64,000 nt of DNA from Arthrobacter antioxidans (GCF_023100725.1 NZ_CP095501.1:2356001-2420000), one strand, 5' to 3'. Positions 33,670 through 42,980 are shown, numbered from the stretch's first letter. Numbers and translations are program-made. Notes: generated by a model not told the origin, from the letters alone.

Positions 33670-35235
33670 TCAGCGGTTCGCCGAGACCGCCAGCAGCAGT
33701 TCAGGCGCCCGGCGGTCGTACCACCGGCCTCCGGCCCTGATACCGACCACCAGGAGGGCCCCGCCGAGGATCAGCCCGACCAGCAGGCTCAGCCAGCCGT
33801 ACAGTGCGTCACCGGTCACGAAGTAGACGATCGTCAGGACGATCTCCGGCAGCACCAGCAGCAGCATGACGATCCAGCCGAGGAACTGCACGGCGAACAT
33901 GAGGAAGTTCGTCCCCGGCGGTGTCTTGAAGGCGCTCTCGCCCGGGAGCGGCACGTTGTAGGTGTACCGCGCGGACACGAGGCTCGAGAGCCCGGTCCCC
34001 GTCAGCAGCAGGCCGATCGACAGGCCCAGCATCACCGGGAGGTCCTCCAGCCGCCCCGAGAACAGCAGCGGCGCCGCCGTGAGCACCAGGGTGACCGGCA
34101 GCGCGAACACCAGCAGTGCGAGCGCCCGGCCCAGGCGGTCGTCTCGCCCGCTGACTCCCGTGGAGAGGTGCAGGCTGAAGGCGGTGTTGTCGTAGGAGAT
34201 GTCGGCGGAGATGGACCAGGCCAGCAGGAACGCCGTGATGGGACCGAGGAACGCGAGGACCCCGCCCTGGGGGCCGCCCGAGATGACCAGCAGCACGGCG
34301 ATGAACGGGATGGCCACCAGGGAGGCGAAGTAGCGCGGATCCCGCTGCCAGTACGTCAGGGCCCGGGCGGCCACGGCGCCGGCGGGTGTGGCCGGGAAAC
34401 GGCCGAGCCAGCCGATGTTCCCGCCCGCCCGCTTGGTCACGGCGTTGTAGGGAGGGGTGACGAGCGCGTGGCTGAGGCTGCGGCTCCACAGCACGAGGAA
34501 CAGGCCCAGCGTCGCGAGGCCGATCAGGAAGCGGAGCGCCGCGACCCCCGCATCGCCGGCGGCGACGTCGGCCGGTGCGGCCCAGAGCGCACCCAGCGGC
34601 GTCCAGGCGAGGACATCGGCCAGTGTGGCGGCGAAGCCGGGAGAGTTCTGGAAGCCTGCCGTCACTCCCCCGATGATCGGTCCGAGGAAGATCAGCGGGA
34701 TGAAGGCGACGATGCCGTTGATGTCCTTGAACCTGCGCGAGCCGGTCATGGAGGACACCGCCGTCGTCACGAGGCGCGAGGCGACCACGCACAGCAGGAC
34801 GGCCACCAGCCCGCACACCAGCGCGGTCGCCGCCGCGGCCGGGTACCGGATCCAGGTGAACACCTGCGCCAGGGCGGCGATGAGGGTCACCACACCGGGG
34901 ATGCCCACGATCCCGCCGAGCACGAGCCCCGTGAGGAGCTGCCGCTGCGGGATGGCGAACGTCACGAACCGGGCGGGGTCCAGCGTCATGTCGATGCCGG
35001 TCGCGGCGATCGGGATCACGATCCACCCGAGCACGACGGCGGATCCGCCGATCACGAGGACGGTCCGGATGAGCTCGGGGTCCGCTGCGCCGAGGAACGC
35101 GAGCCCGACGACGACGGTCCCCAGGATGCCGAGCCCGTACAGGCCGCCGAGGATCACGCCGACCAGCTGCGCGGTACTCCGCTTGAGCGAGTTGCGCAGG
35201 AGGAGGAGCTTCAGCTTCAGGAGGTCCGCAACCAC
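33670..35235 (-). CDS. ABC exporter permease
   Basis: 521-residue integral membrane protein with about 12 helices arranged as two similar halves, typical of ABC-2-like permeases partnered with a separate ATPase. Examples: LVGVILGGLYGLGILGTVVV near 25 and FLMFAVQFLGWIVMLLLVLP near 445. The start is GTG 35235 with GGAGGGG five bases upstream, overlapping the ATPase gene by 19 bases. The substrate is not apparent; related pairs export antibiotics, lipids or peptides. Confidence 0.85.
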   Translation of the reverse strand: MVADLLKLKLLLLRNSLKRSTAQLVGVILGGLYGLGILGTVVVGLAFLGAADPELIRTVLVIGGSAVVLGWIVIPIAATGIDMTLDPARFVTFAIPQRQLLTGLVLGGIVGIPGVVTLIAALAQVFTWIRYPAAAATALVCGLVAVLLCVVASRLVTTAVSSMTGSRRFKDINGIVAFIPLIFLGPIIGGVTAGFQNSPGFAATLADVLAWTPLGALWAAPADVAAGDAGVAALRFLIGLATLGLFLVLWSRSLSHALVTPPYNAVTKRAGGNIGWLGRFPATPAGAVAARALTYWQRDPRYFASLVAIPFIAVLLVISGGPQGGVLAFLGPITAFLLAWSISADISYDNTAFSLHLSTGVSGRDDRLGRALALLVFALPVTLVLTAAPLLFSGRLEDLPVMLGLSIGLLLTGTGLSSLVSARYTYNVPLPGESAFKTPPGTNFLMFAVQFLGWIVMLLLVLPEIVLTIVYFVTGDALYGWLSLLVGLILGGALLVVGIRAGGRWYDRRAPELLLAVSANR

Positions 35236-36026
35236 GACAACCCCTCCGACGTGTTGCGGCCACCGACGAGCTCCACGAAGCGGTCCTCCAGGGTCGCGTC
35301 GCCGCGGACCTCGTCGACCGTCCCTGCGGCGAGGACGGTGCCTGCGGCGATGACGGCGACGTGGTCGCACATGCGCTGCACGAGGTCCATGACGTGGCTG
35401 GAGACGATGACCGAGCCGCCGGACTCCACGTAGCCGGCCAGGATGTCGCGGATGTTCGCTGCCGAGACCGGATCGACCGACTCGAACGGCTCGTCGAGGA
35501 CCAGCAGCCGGGGCGCATGGATGAGGGCGGAGGCGAGGGCGATCTTCTTGGTCATGCCCGCCGAGTAGTCGACCACGAGCGTGCCGGCGTCGCCGGCGAG
35601 GTCCAGCGCACGGAGCAGGTCGCCGGTCCGTTCGGCCACGGTCTCACGGTCCATGCCCCGCAGCAGGCCGGCGTAGGTGACCAGCTGCTCACCCGTCAGC
35701 CGGTCGAAGAGCCGGACGCCGTCGGGCAGGATGCCCATGAGCTTCTTGGCCTCCAGCGGCTGGCCCCAGACGTCGACGCCGTGGACGAACACCTGCCCGA
35801 AATCGGGACGGAGCAGCCCCGTCGCCATCGAGAGGGTCGTGGTCTTGCCGGCGCCGTTCGGGCCGACGAGCCCGTAGAAGGACCCCTGAGGGACCTCGAG
35901 GCTCACACCGTCGACGGCGATCTTCTCGCCGAAGCGCTTGGCCAGCCCGCGGATGCTGAGGGCGGCACTGCCGGCCCTCCCCCGGGGTTCGTTCTCAGCA
36001 GATGGCAACGGCACAGGGGAACTCAT
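35217..36026 (-). CDS. ABC transporter ATP-binding protein
   Basis: 269 residues. Seen: Walker A GLVGPNGAGKTTTL (about 53-66), signature YSAGMTKKIALA (variant of LSGGQ, about 154), Walker B RLLVLDEPFESVD (about 172) and H-loop VSSHVMD (about 208). The first 20 residues are a polar extension. The leaderless start is fixed by a -10 six bases upstream. Forms an export system with the overlapping permease. Confidence 0.93.
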   Translation of the reverse strand: MSSPVPLPSAENEPRGRAGSAALSIRGLAKRFGEKIAVDGVSLEVPQGSFYGLVGPNGAGKTTTLSMATGLLRPDFGQVFVHGVDVWGQPLEAKKLMGILPDGVRLFDRLTGEQLVTYAGLLRGMDRETVAERTGDLLRALDLAGDAGTLVVDYSAGMTKKIALASALIHAPRLLVLDEPFESVDPVSAANIRDILAGYVESGGSVIVSSHVMDLVQRMCDHVAVIAAGTVLAAGTVDEVRGDATLEDRFVELVGGRNTSEGLSWLRTS

Positions 36027-36032
36027 GGTCCC

Positions 36033-36038
36033 ACGCTA
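36033..36038 (-). promoter_or_regulatory. -10 TAGCGT, leaderless start of ABC operon
   Basis: Minus-strand TAGCGT is followed by GGGACC and the ATG at 36026. Confidence 0.6.
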
Positions 36039-36088
36039 ACAACGCGCCGCTGCGCCGATCGTCATCCCAAAGGAGGAAAAGGGCGTCG

Positions 36089-37201
36089 TCAGTAGGACCC
36101 GGCACGCTCGTACTGGGGTGCGGGCACCAGCTCGTGTCCGAGCTCCTGGGCGGCGCGCATCCACCAGTGCGGGTCGCGCAGGGCGGCCCGCGCGATGAGT
36201 ACGACGTCGGCCCGCTCGCCGCGGATGATCTCCTCCGCCTGGCGTGCATCGCTGATCAGGCCGACGGCGCCGGTCGGGACGCCGGAGGTGCGCACCTCCT
36301 CGGCGAGCGATACCTGGTAGCCCGGCCCCACGGGGATGGAGGCGGCCGGGACCGCACCGCCGGAGGACACGTCGACGAGATCGACGCCCTCCTCGGCCGC
36401 CCGCTTCGCCAGTCGGGCGGAGGCGTCGCCGTCGAGCCCGCCCTCGGTCCAGTCGGACGCCGAGATGCGCAGCAGGAGGGGCATGCCCTCCGGGATGGCG
36501 CGGCGGACCGCGCGGACCACCTCGAGCGTGAGCCGGAACCGGGCCTCCTCCGAGCCGCCCCAGCCGTCGGTCCGCGTGTTGACCAGGGGCGAGAGGAACT
36601 GGTGCAGCAGGTAGCCGTGCGCGGCATGGATCTCCATGGTGTCGAAGCCGGCGTCGACGGCGAGCGCGGCGGCGGCGCCGAAGTCGCGGATGACCTGGTG
36701 GATGTCCTCCTCGGTCATCGCCCGCGGCGCGGCATACGCACCGAACGCCTCGTCCGTGGGGCCGAGGGCCTGCCAGCCGCCGTCGGCCTCCGGCACCGAG
36801 TCCCGCTTGCCGCTGAACGGCCAGTACGTGGACGCCTTCCGGCCGGCATGGGCCAGCTGGACCGCGGTCTTCGTGCCGACGGCGCCGTGCTCGTGGATGA
36901 AGTCATTGATCCGCCGCCACGCATCGGCCTGCTCCTGCGTGTGGATGCCGGCGTCCCGCGGGGTGATCATTCCCTCGTGGCTGACGGCGGCCGCCTCCGT
37001 GATGACGAGTGCCGCACCGCCGAGCGCGAACTGCCCGAGGTGCACCAGGTGCCAGTCGGTCGGGACGCCGGGTGAGCCGACGGGATCGCACGAGTACTGG
37101 CACATCGCCGCGACCCAGCCGCGGTGCGGCAGCTCGAGGGAGCGGAGCGTCATCGGATCGAACAGGCCAGGGGCACCGGCCGGGGAAGCTGCGGGAGTCA
37201 T
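36089..37201 (-). CDS. NADH:flavin oxidoreductase / old yellow enzyme (YqjM-like)
   Basis: 370-residue FMN TIM barrel. Seen: LFDPMTLRSLELPHR at the N-terminus, redox-tuning Cys in AAMCQYSCD (about 33), TEAAAVSHEG, QLAHAGRKAST (about 115), substrate His pair in EIHAAHGYLLHQFLSP (about 190), NTRTDGWGGS and C-terminal VLIARAALRDPHWW. Reduces activated C=C bonds using NAD(P)H; physiological substrate unknown. GAGGACCACG precedes the ATG at 37201. Confidence 0.94.
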   Translation of the reverse strand: MTPAASPAGAPGLFDPMTLRSLELPHRGWVAAMCQYSCDPVGSPGVPTDWHLVHLGQFALGGAALVITEAAAVSHEGMITPRDAGIHTQEQADAWRRINDFIHEHGAVGTKTAVQLAHAGRKASTYWPFSGKRDSVPEADGGWQALGPTDEAFGAYAAPRAMTEEDIHQVIRDFGAAAALAVDAGFDTMEIHAAHGYLLHQFLSPLVNTRTDGWGGSEEARFRLTLEVVRAVRRAIPEGMPLLLRISASDWTEGGLDGDASARLAKRAAEEGVDLVDVSSGGAVPAASIPVGPGYQVSLAEEVRTSGVPTGAVGLISDARQAEEIIRGERADVVLIARAALRDPHWWMRAAQELGHELVPAPQYERAGSY

Positions 37202-37265
37202 CGTGGTCCTCGGGGGTGGGGAGCGGAGCGGCCGGGGGCCCGGCAGGGCACCCCGGCAGGAGCGT

Positions 37266-38222
37266 CTAGAACAGGGCCCGGGCCAGCGCGCTGCGCGCCT
37301 TCGTCACGCGCGGGTCCGTGACGCCGACGACGTCGAACAGCTCCAGCAGGCGCTTGCGGGCCGCGTCGCGGTCCTCGCCGGAGGTCCGGCCGATGAAGGC
37401 GATGATGCGGCCGAACGCGTCCTCGACATGCCCGCCCGTCAGGTCCAGGTCGGCAACGGCCAGCTGGGCCTCCAGGGCGTCGGGCTCGTCGGCCCCGCGC
37501 TGACGGACCTCGGCGGCGTCGAGGTCCTGGATGCGCTCCATGAGTTCCACCTGCGCGAGTCCGGCCTTCGCGTCGGCGTCGGCCGGCTGCTCCGCGAGCG
37601 CCCGGCGGTAGGCTGCCGCAGCGGCGCCGTAGTCGCCGCGCTCGATCGCGTCGAACGCCTCCTGGTGCAGGGGCGGCAGCGGCGGCTCCTCCGCATCGGC
37701 CGGACCGGGCTGGGAGCCGTCGTTGAGCGTGCCGGTCACCCCGTTCGCCTCGGCGACCTTCATCAGCTCGTCGAGGTAGGCGCGGATCTGGGGCTCCGGC
37801 AGGAGGCCCTCGAAGAGGGGGACGGGCTGGCCCTTCACCACGGCGACGACCGTCGGTGCGCCCTGCGCCTGGAAGGCCTGCGCGATCTGCGGCTGCGCCT
37901 GGAGATCGACGTTGGCGAGCAGGATCCGGCCGTCGGACTCGACGGCGGCGGCCTCCAGCACGGCGGTCACCTGGGTGGACTGGTCGCTGTAGGTGGCGCG
38001 GAGGTTGACCACCACCGGCACCTGCGACGACAGCTGCACGAGCTGCGGGAAGGTCTGTTCCGTCACCTCCACGATGTACGGGCTGGGCCCCGCGGCGGTC
38101 TGCCGGGCCGCGGCCGGCCGTGCGGCCGCATCCGCGCGTGCCTTGAGTGCGGAGAGGTCGACCGCTCCCCGCAGGTTCATGCTCGACGGCGGCATTCCGC
38201 CCCGCTGTGCTGGTGTGGACAA
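37266..38222 (-). CDS. YbbN-like thioredoxin-fold/TPR protein without CxxC
   Basis: 318 residues. The thioredoxin-fold part (about 40-155) has VVVNLRATYSDQSTQVTAVLE where the WCxxC active site should be, so there is no redox cysteine pair. The C-terminal TPR-like helices (about 180-315) include EAFDAIERGDYGAAAAAYRRAL. This is the layout of YbbN/CnoX co-chaperones, which hold proteins for DnaK/GroEL; that role is inferred. The start is TTG 38222 (AAAGGCAGAG upstream); ATGs at residues 10 and 15 are alternatives. Confidence 0.88.
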   Translation of the reverse strand: MSTPAQRGGMPPSSMNLRGAVDLSALKARADAAARPAAARQTAAGPSPYIVEVTEQTFPQLVQLSSQVPVVVNLRATYSDQSTQVTAVLEAAAVESDGRILLANVDLQAQPQIAQAFQAQGAPTVVAVVKGQPVPLFEGLLPEPQIRAYLDELMKVAEANGVTGTLNDGSQPGPADAEEPPLPPLHQEAFDAIERGDYGAAAAAYRRALAEQPADADAKAGLAQVELMERIQDLDAAEVRQRGADEPDALEAQLAVADLDLTGGHVEDAFGRIIAFIGRTSGEDRDAARKRLLELFDVVGVTDPRVTKARSALARALF

Positions 38223-38290
38223 TGCTCTGCCTTTCTGTGGCTGCTACTGGTGGACCCGGGAGGGAGAAGCCGGGAGGGGTAGGGCGCGGG

Positions 38291-40045
38291 TCAGCGGAGG
38301 GTGGCCGACAGCAACTGCTGGGCGGCACCGATGACCCGGATCTTATCCTCGCTGCCCGCGGGCGGTACGTACATCATGACGGCCTCGCCGTAGTTGACGT
38401 CGATGCCCTTCTCGCTGACGGCTTTCCCGGTCAGCGCCTGGTACACCGTGCCCTTCAGGTCGATCGTGTCGCCGCTGGCCTTCGGGACGCTCGAATAGGT
38501 GTGGGTGAGGTACCCGAAGACCATCGCCCCGCCGTCGCCCGTCATGAGGGCCTGCGTCTGGTCCTCCTGGGCCGCGTGCGTGAAGGTGATCGTCGCGGCC
38601 TTGTTGCCCGGATCCGCGACCACGCCGTCCTGGAACCCGGTGATCGCCTCGGCGAAGGAGTTCTCCTCGAACGTCTCCGCCTCGGGGCCCGAGGGCTTCG
38701 TGAGGAAGTCGGCGATGGATGCCACGGAGGCCTGCGGTGCACTCGCGAGAGTACCCGGGTCGTCGACCGGCACGGTCCCGGTGGCGCCCGGAGCCGGCGG
38801 CGAGGGGAACGTGCTGCCCGGCAGCATCTGCACGGCCGAGGTCAGCCGGTAGTTCTCCCGCGGTGTCTCCTGGACCAGCAGGAGCGCCTGAGGCACCGGG
38901 TTGTCCTCGCCCTGCGTCAGGGCGACGATCGTCCGTGGCCACCCGGTGCCCGTGGGGACCATATCGAGCAGGAGCGGCGACGCGGCGACGGGCGCGGGTG
39001 CCGCGGCGTCCGTGTCCTTGGCACGCACCGCATAGGCACCGGTGCGGAGGTCCAGGGCTGCGCCGTCGGCCCGGGGGGCGAGGAGGGTCGCGTCGGAGGC
39101 GGCATCGGCGTCGGCCACCGTGGACGCGACGGCTCGGAGGATGCGGTCGAGCTGGATGTCGAGGACGACGGGCGGCCCGCTGGCCTCGCTGCCCGCCGAC
39201 GGCGCCCCGTTGGCGGCTGCCGTGGAGGACGGCGCGGGCGACGGCGTCGTCGTCGCCGCCGTCGAGGGAGCGACGCCCAGGAGCGATCCGGACCCGACCA
39301 GGCCCGCGACGAGGAGGACCGCGCCCGGGGCGGCGATGCGGGAGGCCCCGCCGGGGGCGGTGATGCGGGAGGCCCCGCCGGGGGTGCCCGCCGGAGCCTG
39401 CCGGCGGGCGTAGGCGCGCGTGCCCTCGACGGCGTCGGGCCGGTGCCCGTTCCCGGGGCGGCGGGGCGGGAGGAGGAGGAGCGCGACGCCGAGCACGATG
39501 ACGAGCGCGCCGCCGATGATGAGCGGCAGGGCGAAGGGGGTGGACTGGTCGTTGGGGGTGGTGACGGACACCTGCGTGGGGGCGGGCGCTTCGCCGTCGG
39601 CCGCGAGCAGGATGGACCAGTCGCCCTCGGTGGGCTCGGTCCACCGGTAGGTCAGCGATCCGTCGCCGGATTCCTCCGCGATCCACAGATCGCTGCCGCT
39701 CGGATCGGGGACCGAGTCCTCACCCTCCGAGAATCCGGAGTCCAGCGTCTGCCCACCGAGCCCCGTGACGCTCAGGTGGGCTGCGTCGCCCACCCACGCC
39801 TCGACGTCGGAGGCACGCCCGACGGCGAGGGTGAAGGGACCGTCGGCCTCGACCGTGACCTCGACCGGGCCGTCGCCGGCTCCCCGGGCACCGGGCTCGA
39901 TCACCGTGACGGGTCCGGCCTGGGCGTCCTGCGCCACGCCGGCGGTGACGGTCTCGGCGGGAGCCCAGACGGTCCGCTGTCCGATGCCGAGGAGCATCAG
40001 CAGGAGTCCTGCCACGATGATCGGTACTGCTGTCTTCACGCGCAC
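38291..40045 (-). CDS. Large membrane protein of unknown function
   Basis: About 584 residues. N-terminal membrane anchor (VPIIVAGLLLMLLGIG), an extracytoplasmic beta-rich domain (about 40-160, ending SLTYRWTEPTEGDWSILLAA), a second helix FALPLIIGGALVIVLGVALL, a short cytoplasmic Arg/Pro loop, a third helix GAVLLVAGLVGSGSLL, then a Ser/Ala/Pro linker and a second large outer domain (about 290-584; LDIQLDRILRAVASTVADAD, YGEAVMMYVPP at the end). No catalytic motif recognised. The start is uncertain (GTG 40045 or 40039; upstream codons are implausible). Contains a 27-bp tandem repeat. Confidence 0.7.
   Translation of the reverse strand: MRVKTAVPIIVAGLLLMLLGIGQRTVWAPAETVTAGVAQDAQAGPVTVIEPGARGAGDGPVEVTVEADGPFTLAVGRASDVEAWVGDAAHLSVTGLGGQTLDSGFSEGEDSVPDPSGSDLWIAEESGDGSLTYRWTEPTEGDWSILLAADGEAPAPTQVSVTTPNDQSTPFALPLIIGGALVIVLGVALLLLPPRRPGNGHRPDAVEGTRAYARRQAPAGTPGGASRITAPGGASRIAAPGAVLLVAGLVGSGSLLGVAPSTAATTTPSPAPSSTAAANGAPSAGSEASGPPVVLDIQLDRILRAVASTVADADAASDATLLAPRADGAALDLRTGAYAVRAKDTDAAAPAPVAASPLLLDMVPTGTGWPRTIVALTQGEDNPVPQALLLVQETPRENYRLTSAVQMLPGSTFPSPPAPGATGTVPVDDPGTLASAPQASVASIADFLTKPSGPEAETFEENSFAEAITGFQDGVVADPGNKAATITFTHAAQEDQTQALMTGDGGAMVFGYLTHTYSSVPKASGDTIDLKGTVYQALTGKAVSEKGIDVNYGEAVMMYVPPAGSEDKIRVIGAAQQLLSATLR
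39331..39384. repeat. 27-bp tandem duplication, two copies
   Basis: Copies 39331-39357 and 39358-39384 differ at one base (cggcgatg versus cggtgatg). Each encodes nine residues on the minus strand (PGGASRITA / PGGASRIAA) in the cytoplasmic loop of the membrane protein. Length stays in frame. Confidence 0.85.
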
Positions 40046-40324
40046 TGGTTGCCTATCGTTGTCCGTGACGGCGGACCGCGTGGCCCGGTCCGCTCTGATT
40101 CCGCTCCGGTGGTCCGGCGCGGCGACCCATGCCGCTGCGGGCCCACCCAGGAATAGTTCCTCAATGGTAACGAAAATCGTCCCGGCCGATCCCGCCGCAC
40201 ACGGGCCGGGGCCACCCTGACCGTCATCCGTCAACAACTGGTCGTCCGGCACCCGGCTGTTAGGGTTTCGCTAGTCCTCCCTCCCGCGGTCGGGACACCG
40301 CGCACGTGAAAGCAGAGCCCTTCG
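40046..40324. promoter_or_regulatory. Divergent intergenic region
   Basis: 279 bases between the membrane protein and the AI-2E permease. TAGGGT at 40261-40266 is a possible plus-strand -10 (leader about 50 bases). The AT-richer centre near 40150-40175 probably holds the minus-strand promoter. No ORF is supported. Confidence 0.45.
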
Positions 40325-41644
40325 TTGACAGACCCCCAGGACGTCCCGGTCGACCAGCCGCTCCCACGGCCCGAGCCGGCCGCGAACGGCAGCGACGAAC
40401 GGCCCTCCGACGATCAGGCGCCGGCGGCCGAGCGGCCGTCGTCGACGTGGCGCTCCCTCTTCACCCTCGCGCGGCGTTCGCTCCCGTCCGCCCAGCCGCG
40501 CCCCCGTTTCGAGTTCCCGCCGGAGGTGGAGCCGGCCGAGGTCGCGGTGGACCATGACGTCTCGCTGGCCGACGAACGCCTGAAGTTCGGAGGCAACAAC
40601 GCGCCGACCATGCGCGCGCATCCCATCCACTTCGGCTTCATGATGAGTGTCGGCGTCGGGCTCGCCCTGCTCGCCTTCTTCATCATCACCAATGTCGGCC
40701 AGCTCCTGGTGTGGATCGGGGCGGCGCTCTTCATCGCCCTCGGGCTGGACCCGATCGTCCGCTGGCTGGAGACGAAGTACGTCCCGAGGCCCGCCGGTAT
40801 CGCCGTCTCCGTCCTGCTCCTCATGGGGGTGGTCATCGGGTTCTTCGCGCTGCTCATCCCGACCATCGTGAGTCAGACCTCGCAGATCGTCGACCGCGCG
40901 CCGGGCTATGCGAACAGCTTCCTCAATTCGGAGTTCTTCACCAGCGTCGACCGGCAGTTCCAGGTCCGCGAGCGCGTCAGCTCCGAGATCGACAAGTTCT
41001 TCGCCAACAGCGAGGCCGTGGGCGGGATCTTCGGGGGCGTCCTCGGGGTGGGGACGGTGATCGTCAACGGGCTCTTCGGAGCGCTGGTGATCCTGGTCCT
41101 CGCCCTCTACTTCCTCGCGTCCCTGCCGGGCATGAAGAAGTGGGCGTACCGGCTGGCCCCGCGCTCCCGGAGGCCCCGCGTCGAGGTGCTCTCGGAGGAG
41201 ATCACGCGCAGCGTGGGTCTCTACGTCATCGGCCAGGCGTGCGTGGCGCTGCTCAACGGCACCTTCGCCTTCATCGTCATGTCGCTCGCGGGGGTGCCGT
41301 TCTCCGTGCTGCTGACGTTCGTCGTCGTGCTCCTGGCCTTCATCCCGCTGATCGGCGCCGCCACCGCCGCCGTCATCGTCTCCCTGATCGCCCTGACCGT
41401 GGGCTGGCAGACCGCCCTGCTGTTCGCGATCCCGTACGTCGCCTACCTGCAGTTCGAGGCGTACTTCATCTCCCCGCGCATCATGCAGCGTGCCGTCGCG
41501 GTGCCCGGCGCGGTCGCGGTGATCGCGGTCATCGCGGGCGGCAGCCTCCTCGGCGTCCTCGGCGCGCTGATCGCCATCCCGACGGCGGCCGCCGTGATGC
41601 TGCTGCTCAAGGAAGTGTTCATCGCCCGCCAGGACCGCCAGTAG
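40325..41644 (+). CDS. AI-2E/PerM family membrane permease
   Basis: 439 residues. A polar N-terminal 90 residues, then about eight helices in the PerM pattern: two hairpins near 105-180 (LLVWIGAALFIALGLDPIVRW), a long soluble loop with amphipathic helices (about 185-235), and a C-terminal bundle with VPFSVLLTFVVVLLAFIPLIG (about 325-345) and GALIAIPTAAAVMLLLKE. Some family members export autoinducer-2 or Na+; substrate unknown here. The start is TTG 40325, weakly supported by an AAAGCAGAG upstream. Confidence 0.88.
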   Translation: MTDPQDVPVDQPLPRPEPAANGSDERPSDDQAPAAERPSSTWRSLFTLARRSLPSAQPRPRFEFPPEVEPAEVAVDHDVSLADERLKFGGNNAPTMRAHPIHFGFMMSVGVGLALLAFFIITNVGQLLVWIGAALFIALGLDPIVRWLETKYVPRPAGIAVSVLLLMGVVIGFFALLIPTIVSQTSQIVDRAPGYANSFLNSEFFTSVDRQFQVRERVSSEIDKFFANSEAVGGIFGGVLGVGTVIVNGLFGALVILVLALYFLASLPGMKKWAYRLAPRSRRPRVEVLSEEITRSVGLYVIGQACVALLNGTFAFIVMSLAGVPFSVLLTFVVVLLAFIPLIGAATAAVIVSLIALTVGWQTALLFAIPYVAYLQFEAYFISPRIMQRAVAVPGAVAVIAVIAGGSLLGVLGALIAIPTAAAVMLLLKEVFIARQDRQ

Positions 41645-41683
41645 CCCTGGCCGCCGCCCTGCAGGCTCGCGGGGAGGGCGTGC

Positions 41684-42496
41684 TCAGCGCGTCGGCAGCG
41701 CGGACGGCGCGACGGCGGCCGGGCCCGTCCACTGCGTGGGCAGCGGGAGCTCCACGTCGGGGCGGACGACGCCGACGATCTCGTTGAGGGCGCGCGCCGC
41801 GTACTTCTCCCCCACCCAGAGGTGCTTCGCCCCGTCGATGCCCGTGACGTCGGCCTGAGGAACACGGGAGAACCGCTCGGTGGCGGCCGCGGGCATCAGG
41901 TAGTCGTCGAACTCCGGCACCAGCACCTTCAAGGGCAGGCCGCTCGCACCCCATGCGTCGAGGTCGGCGTCGTCCGCGCGGTGCAGCGGAGGCGACAGCA
42001 GGATGGCCCCCTCGACGAGTTCGGCCACCGGATCCTGGGCGCCGTACTTCAGGCACAGCTCGGTGCCGAAGGACCAGCCCACGAGCCAGATGTGGTGCAG
42101 TCCCTGCGCCACCACCCAGTCGACCGCCGCCTGGAGGTCCAGCCGCTCGCCGTCGCCGCCGTCGAACTCGCCGTCGCTGCACCCTCGCGGGGAGCACGTG
42201 CCGCGCGTGTTGAAGCGCAGGACGGCGATGTCGGCGAGGGCGGGCAGGCGGAAGGACGCCTTCCTGTAGACGTGGGAGTCCATGAAGCCGCCGTGCGTGG
42301 GCAGCGGGTGGAGCGTCACGAGGGTCGCCGTCGGGGTACGCCTGCCGGCCGGCGCGGCGAACTCCCCCACGAGGGTCAGTCCGTCCGCGGTATGCAGCTC
42401 GATCTCCCGCCGATCGGCGGGGAGGACGGTGGACGCGCGGATCTCGATCGGCTCGTCGCTGGTGGTGAAGGTGTAGTCGGTGGTGTCGCTCGCCAT
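41684..42496 (-). CDS. Alpha/beta hydrolase (dienelactone-hydrolase-like)
   Basis: 270 residues. Seen: [20 protein letters not shown] (oxyanion region, about 60-79), [14 protein letters not shown], nucleophile elbow [12 protein letters not shown] (about 140), acid region [12 protein letters not shown] and catalytic His in [11 protein letters not shown]. Cytoplasmic, substrate unknown. The start at 42496 comes from the leaderless -10; a longer frame upstream overlaps the next gene and is not real. Confidence 0.86.
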   Translation of the reverse strand: MASDTTDYTFTTSDEPIEIRASTVLPADRREIELHTADGLTLVGEFAAPAGRRTPTATLVTLHPLPTHGGFMDSHVYRKASFRLPALADIAVLRFNTRGTCSPRGCSDGEFDGGDGERLDLQAAVDWVVAQGLHHIWLVGWSFGTELCLKYGAQDPVAELVEGAILLSPPLHRADDADLDAWGASGLPLKVLVPEFDDYLMPAAATERFSRVPQADVTGIDGAKHLWVGEKYAARALNEIVGVVRPDVELPLPTQWTGPAAVAPSALPTR

Positions 42497-42503
42497 GCTC
42501 CCC

Positions 42504-42509
42504 AGTCTA
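42504..42509 (-). promoter_or_regulatory. -10 TAGACT, leaderless start of hydrolase
   Basis: Minus-strand TAGACT is followed by GGGGAGC and the ATG at 42496. The GGGGAG could also act as a very close Shine-Dalgarno. Confidence 0.5.
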
Positions 42510-42560
42510 GGTCGGGCCGGACGGGTGCCCGGCGCGCGAGACCCGTGGGGGCGCACCGGG

Positions 42561-42884
42561 TCAGTAGCGGAAGCTGCGCGTCTGCCAGCACCGCACGTGC
42601 CAGTGGCGGCGCTCGGCCAGCGCGGTCTGCGGACCGAACAGCGAGTCCTCCCGCCAGACGACGAGGTGCGCGATCCCCGGCAGGATGAACGAGTGGCAGC
42701 CCGGGCAGGTGTAGGTCTTGGCGGCATTGCGCTCCGTGATGCGGCGCACCGACCACTCGCCGTCGGGCGCGCTCTCACGGCTGGGGATACCCGCCCGGGC
42801 GCGCTCGAGGTCCGGTTCGGGCGGCGGGGTCCACTTGCTCCGCGCGCCACCACCGGGCCGGCTGGGTCGGTTGGAACGGGGCAC
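42561..42884 (-). CDS. Small conserved zinc-finger-like protein
   Basis: 107 residues. The basic N-terminus [18 protein letters not shown] is followed by [14 protein letters not shown] (CxxC, about 58) and [14 protein letters not shown] (His/Cys, about 95). The CxxC...H...C pattern suggests a zinc-binding fold, possibly nucleic-acid binding. Function unknown. GTG 42884 is preceded six bases away by CAGACT, a one-base variant of the leaderless -10 seen elsewhere. Divergent from nucS. Confidence 0.75.
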   Translation of the reverse strand: MPRSNRPSRPGGGARSKWTPPPEPDLERARAGIPSRESAPDGEWSVRRITERNAAKTYTCPGCHSFILPGIAHLVVWREDSLFGPQTALAERRHWHVRCWQTRSFRY

Positions 42885-42890
42885 GGCTCC

Positions 42891-42896
42891 AGTCTG
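42891..42896 (-). promoter_or_regulatory. -10-like CAGACT before the small zinc-type gene
   Basis: Minus-strand CAGACT is followed by GGAGCC and the GTG at 42884. The first base departs from TAnnnT, so it is weaker evidence. Confidence 0.35.
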
Positions 42897-42967
42897 CCAT
42901 CCGGCCGGGGCCGCGGCGGTTCCGCCGTGAGCCGCTCCACGAATCATGCGCTGCGCCCTCCGCCCGG

Positions 42968-42973
42968 TAGAGT
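42968..42973 (+). promoter_or_regulatory. -10 TAGAGT, leaderless start of nucS
   Basis: TAGAGT is followed by CGTTCCC and the GTG at 42981. Confidence 0.6.
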
Positions 42974-42980
42974 CGTTCCC

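Noticed and set aside
33670..36026. ABC pair as a lantibiotic-immunity system
   Set aside because: No biosynthetic, two-component or peptide gene nearby to support that substrate.
40149..40161. AGGAA-TAG-TTCCT inverted repeat upstream of the membrane protein
   Set aside because: Only 5-base arms with an unmatched centre; expected by chance at this rate.
41655..41680. CGCCCT...AGGGCG hairpin between the AI-2E and hydrolase genes
   Set aside because: 6-bp stem with 14-base loop in GC-rich DNA; too weak to call a terminator.
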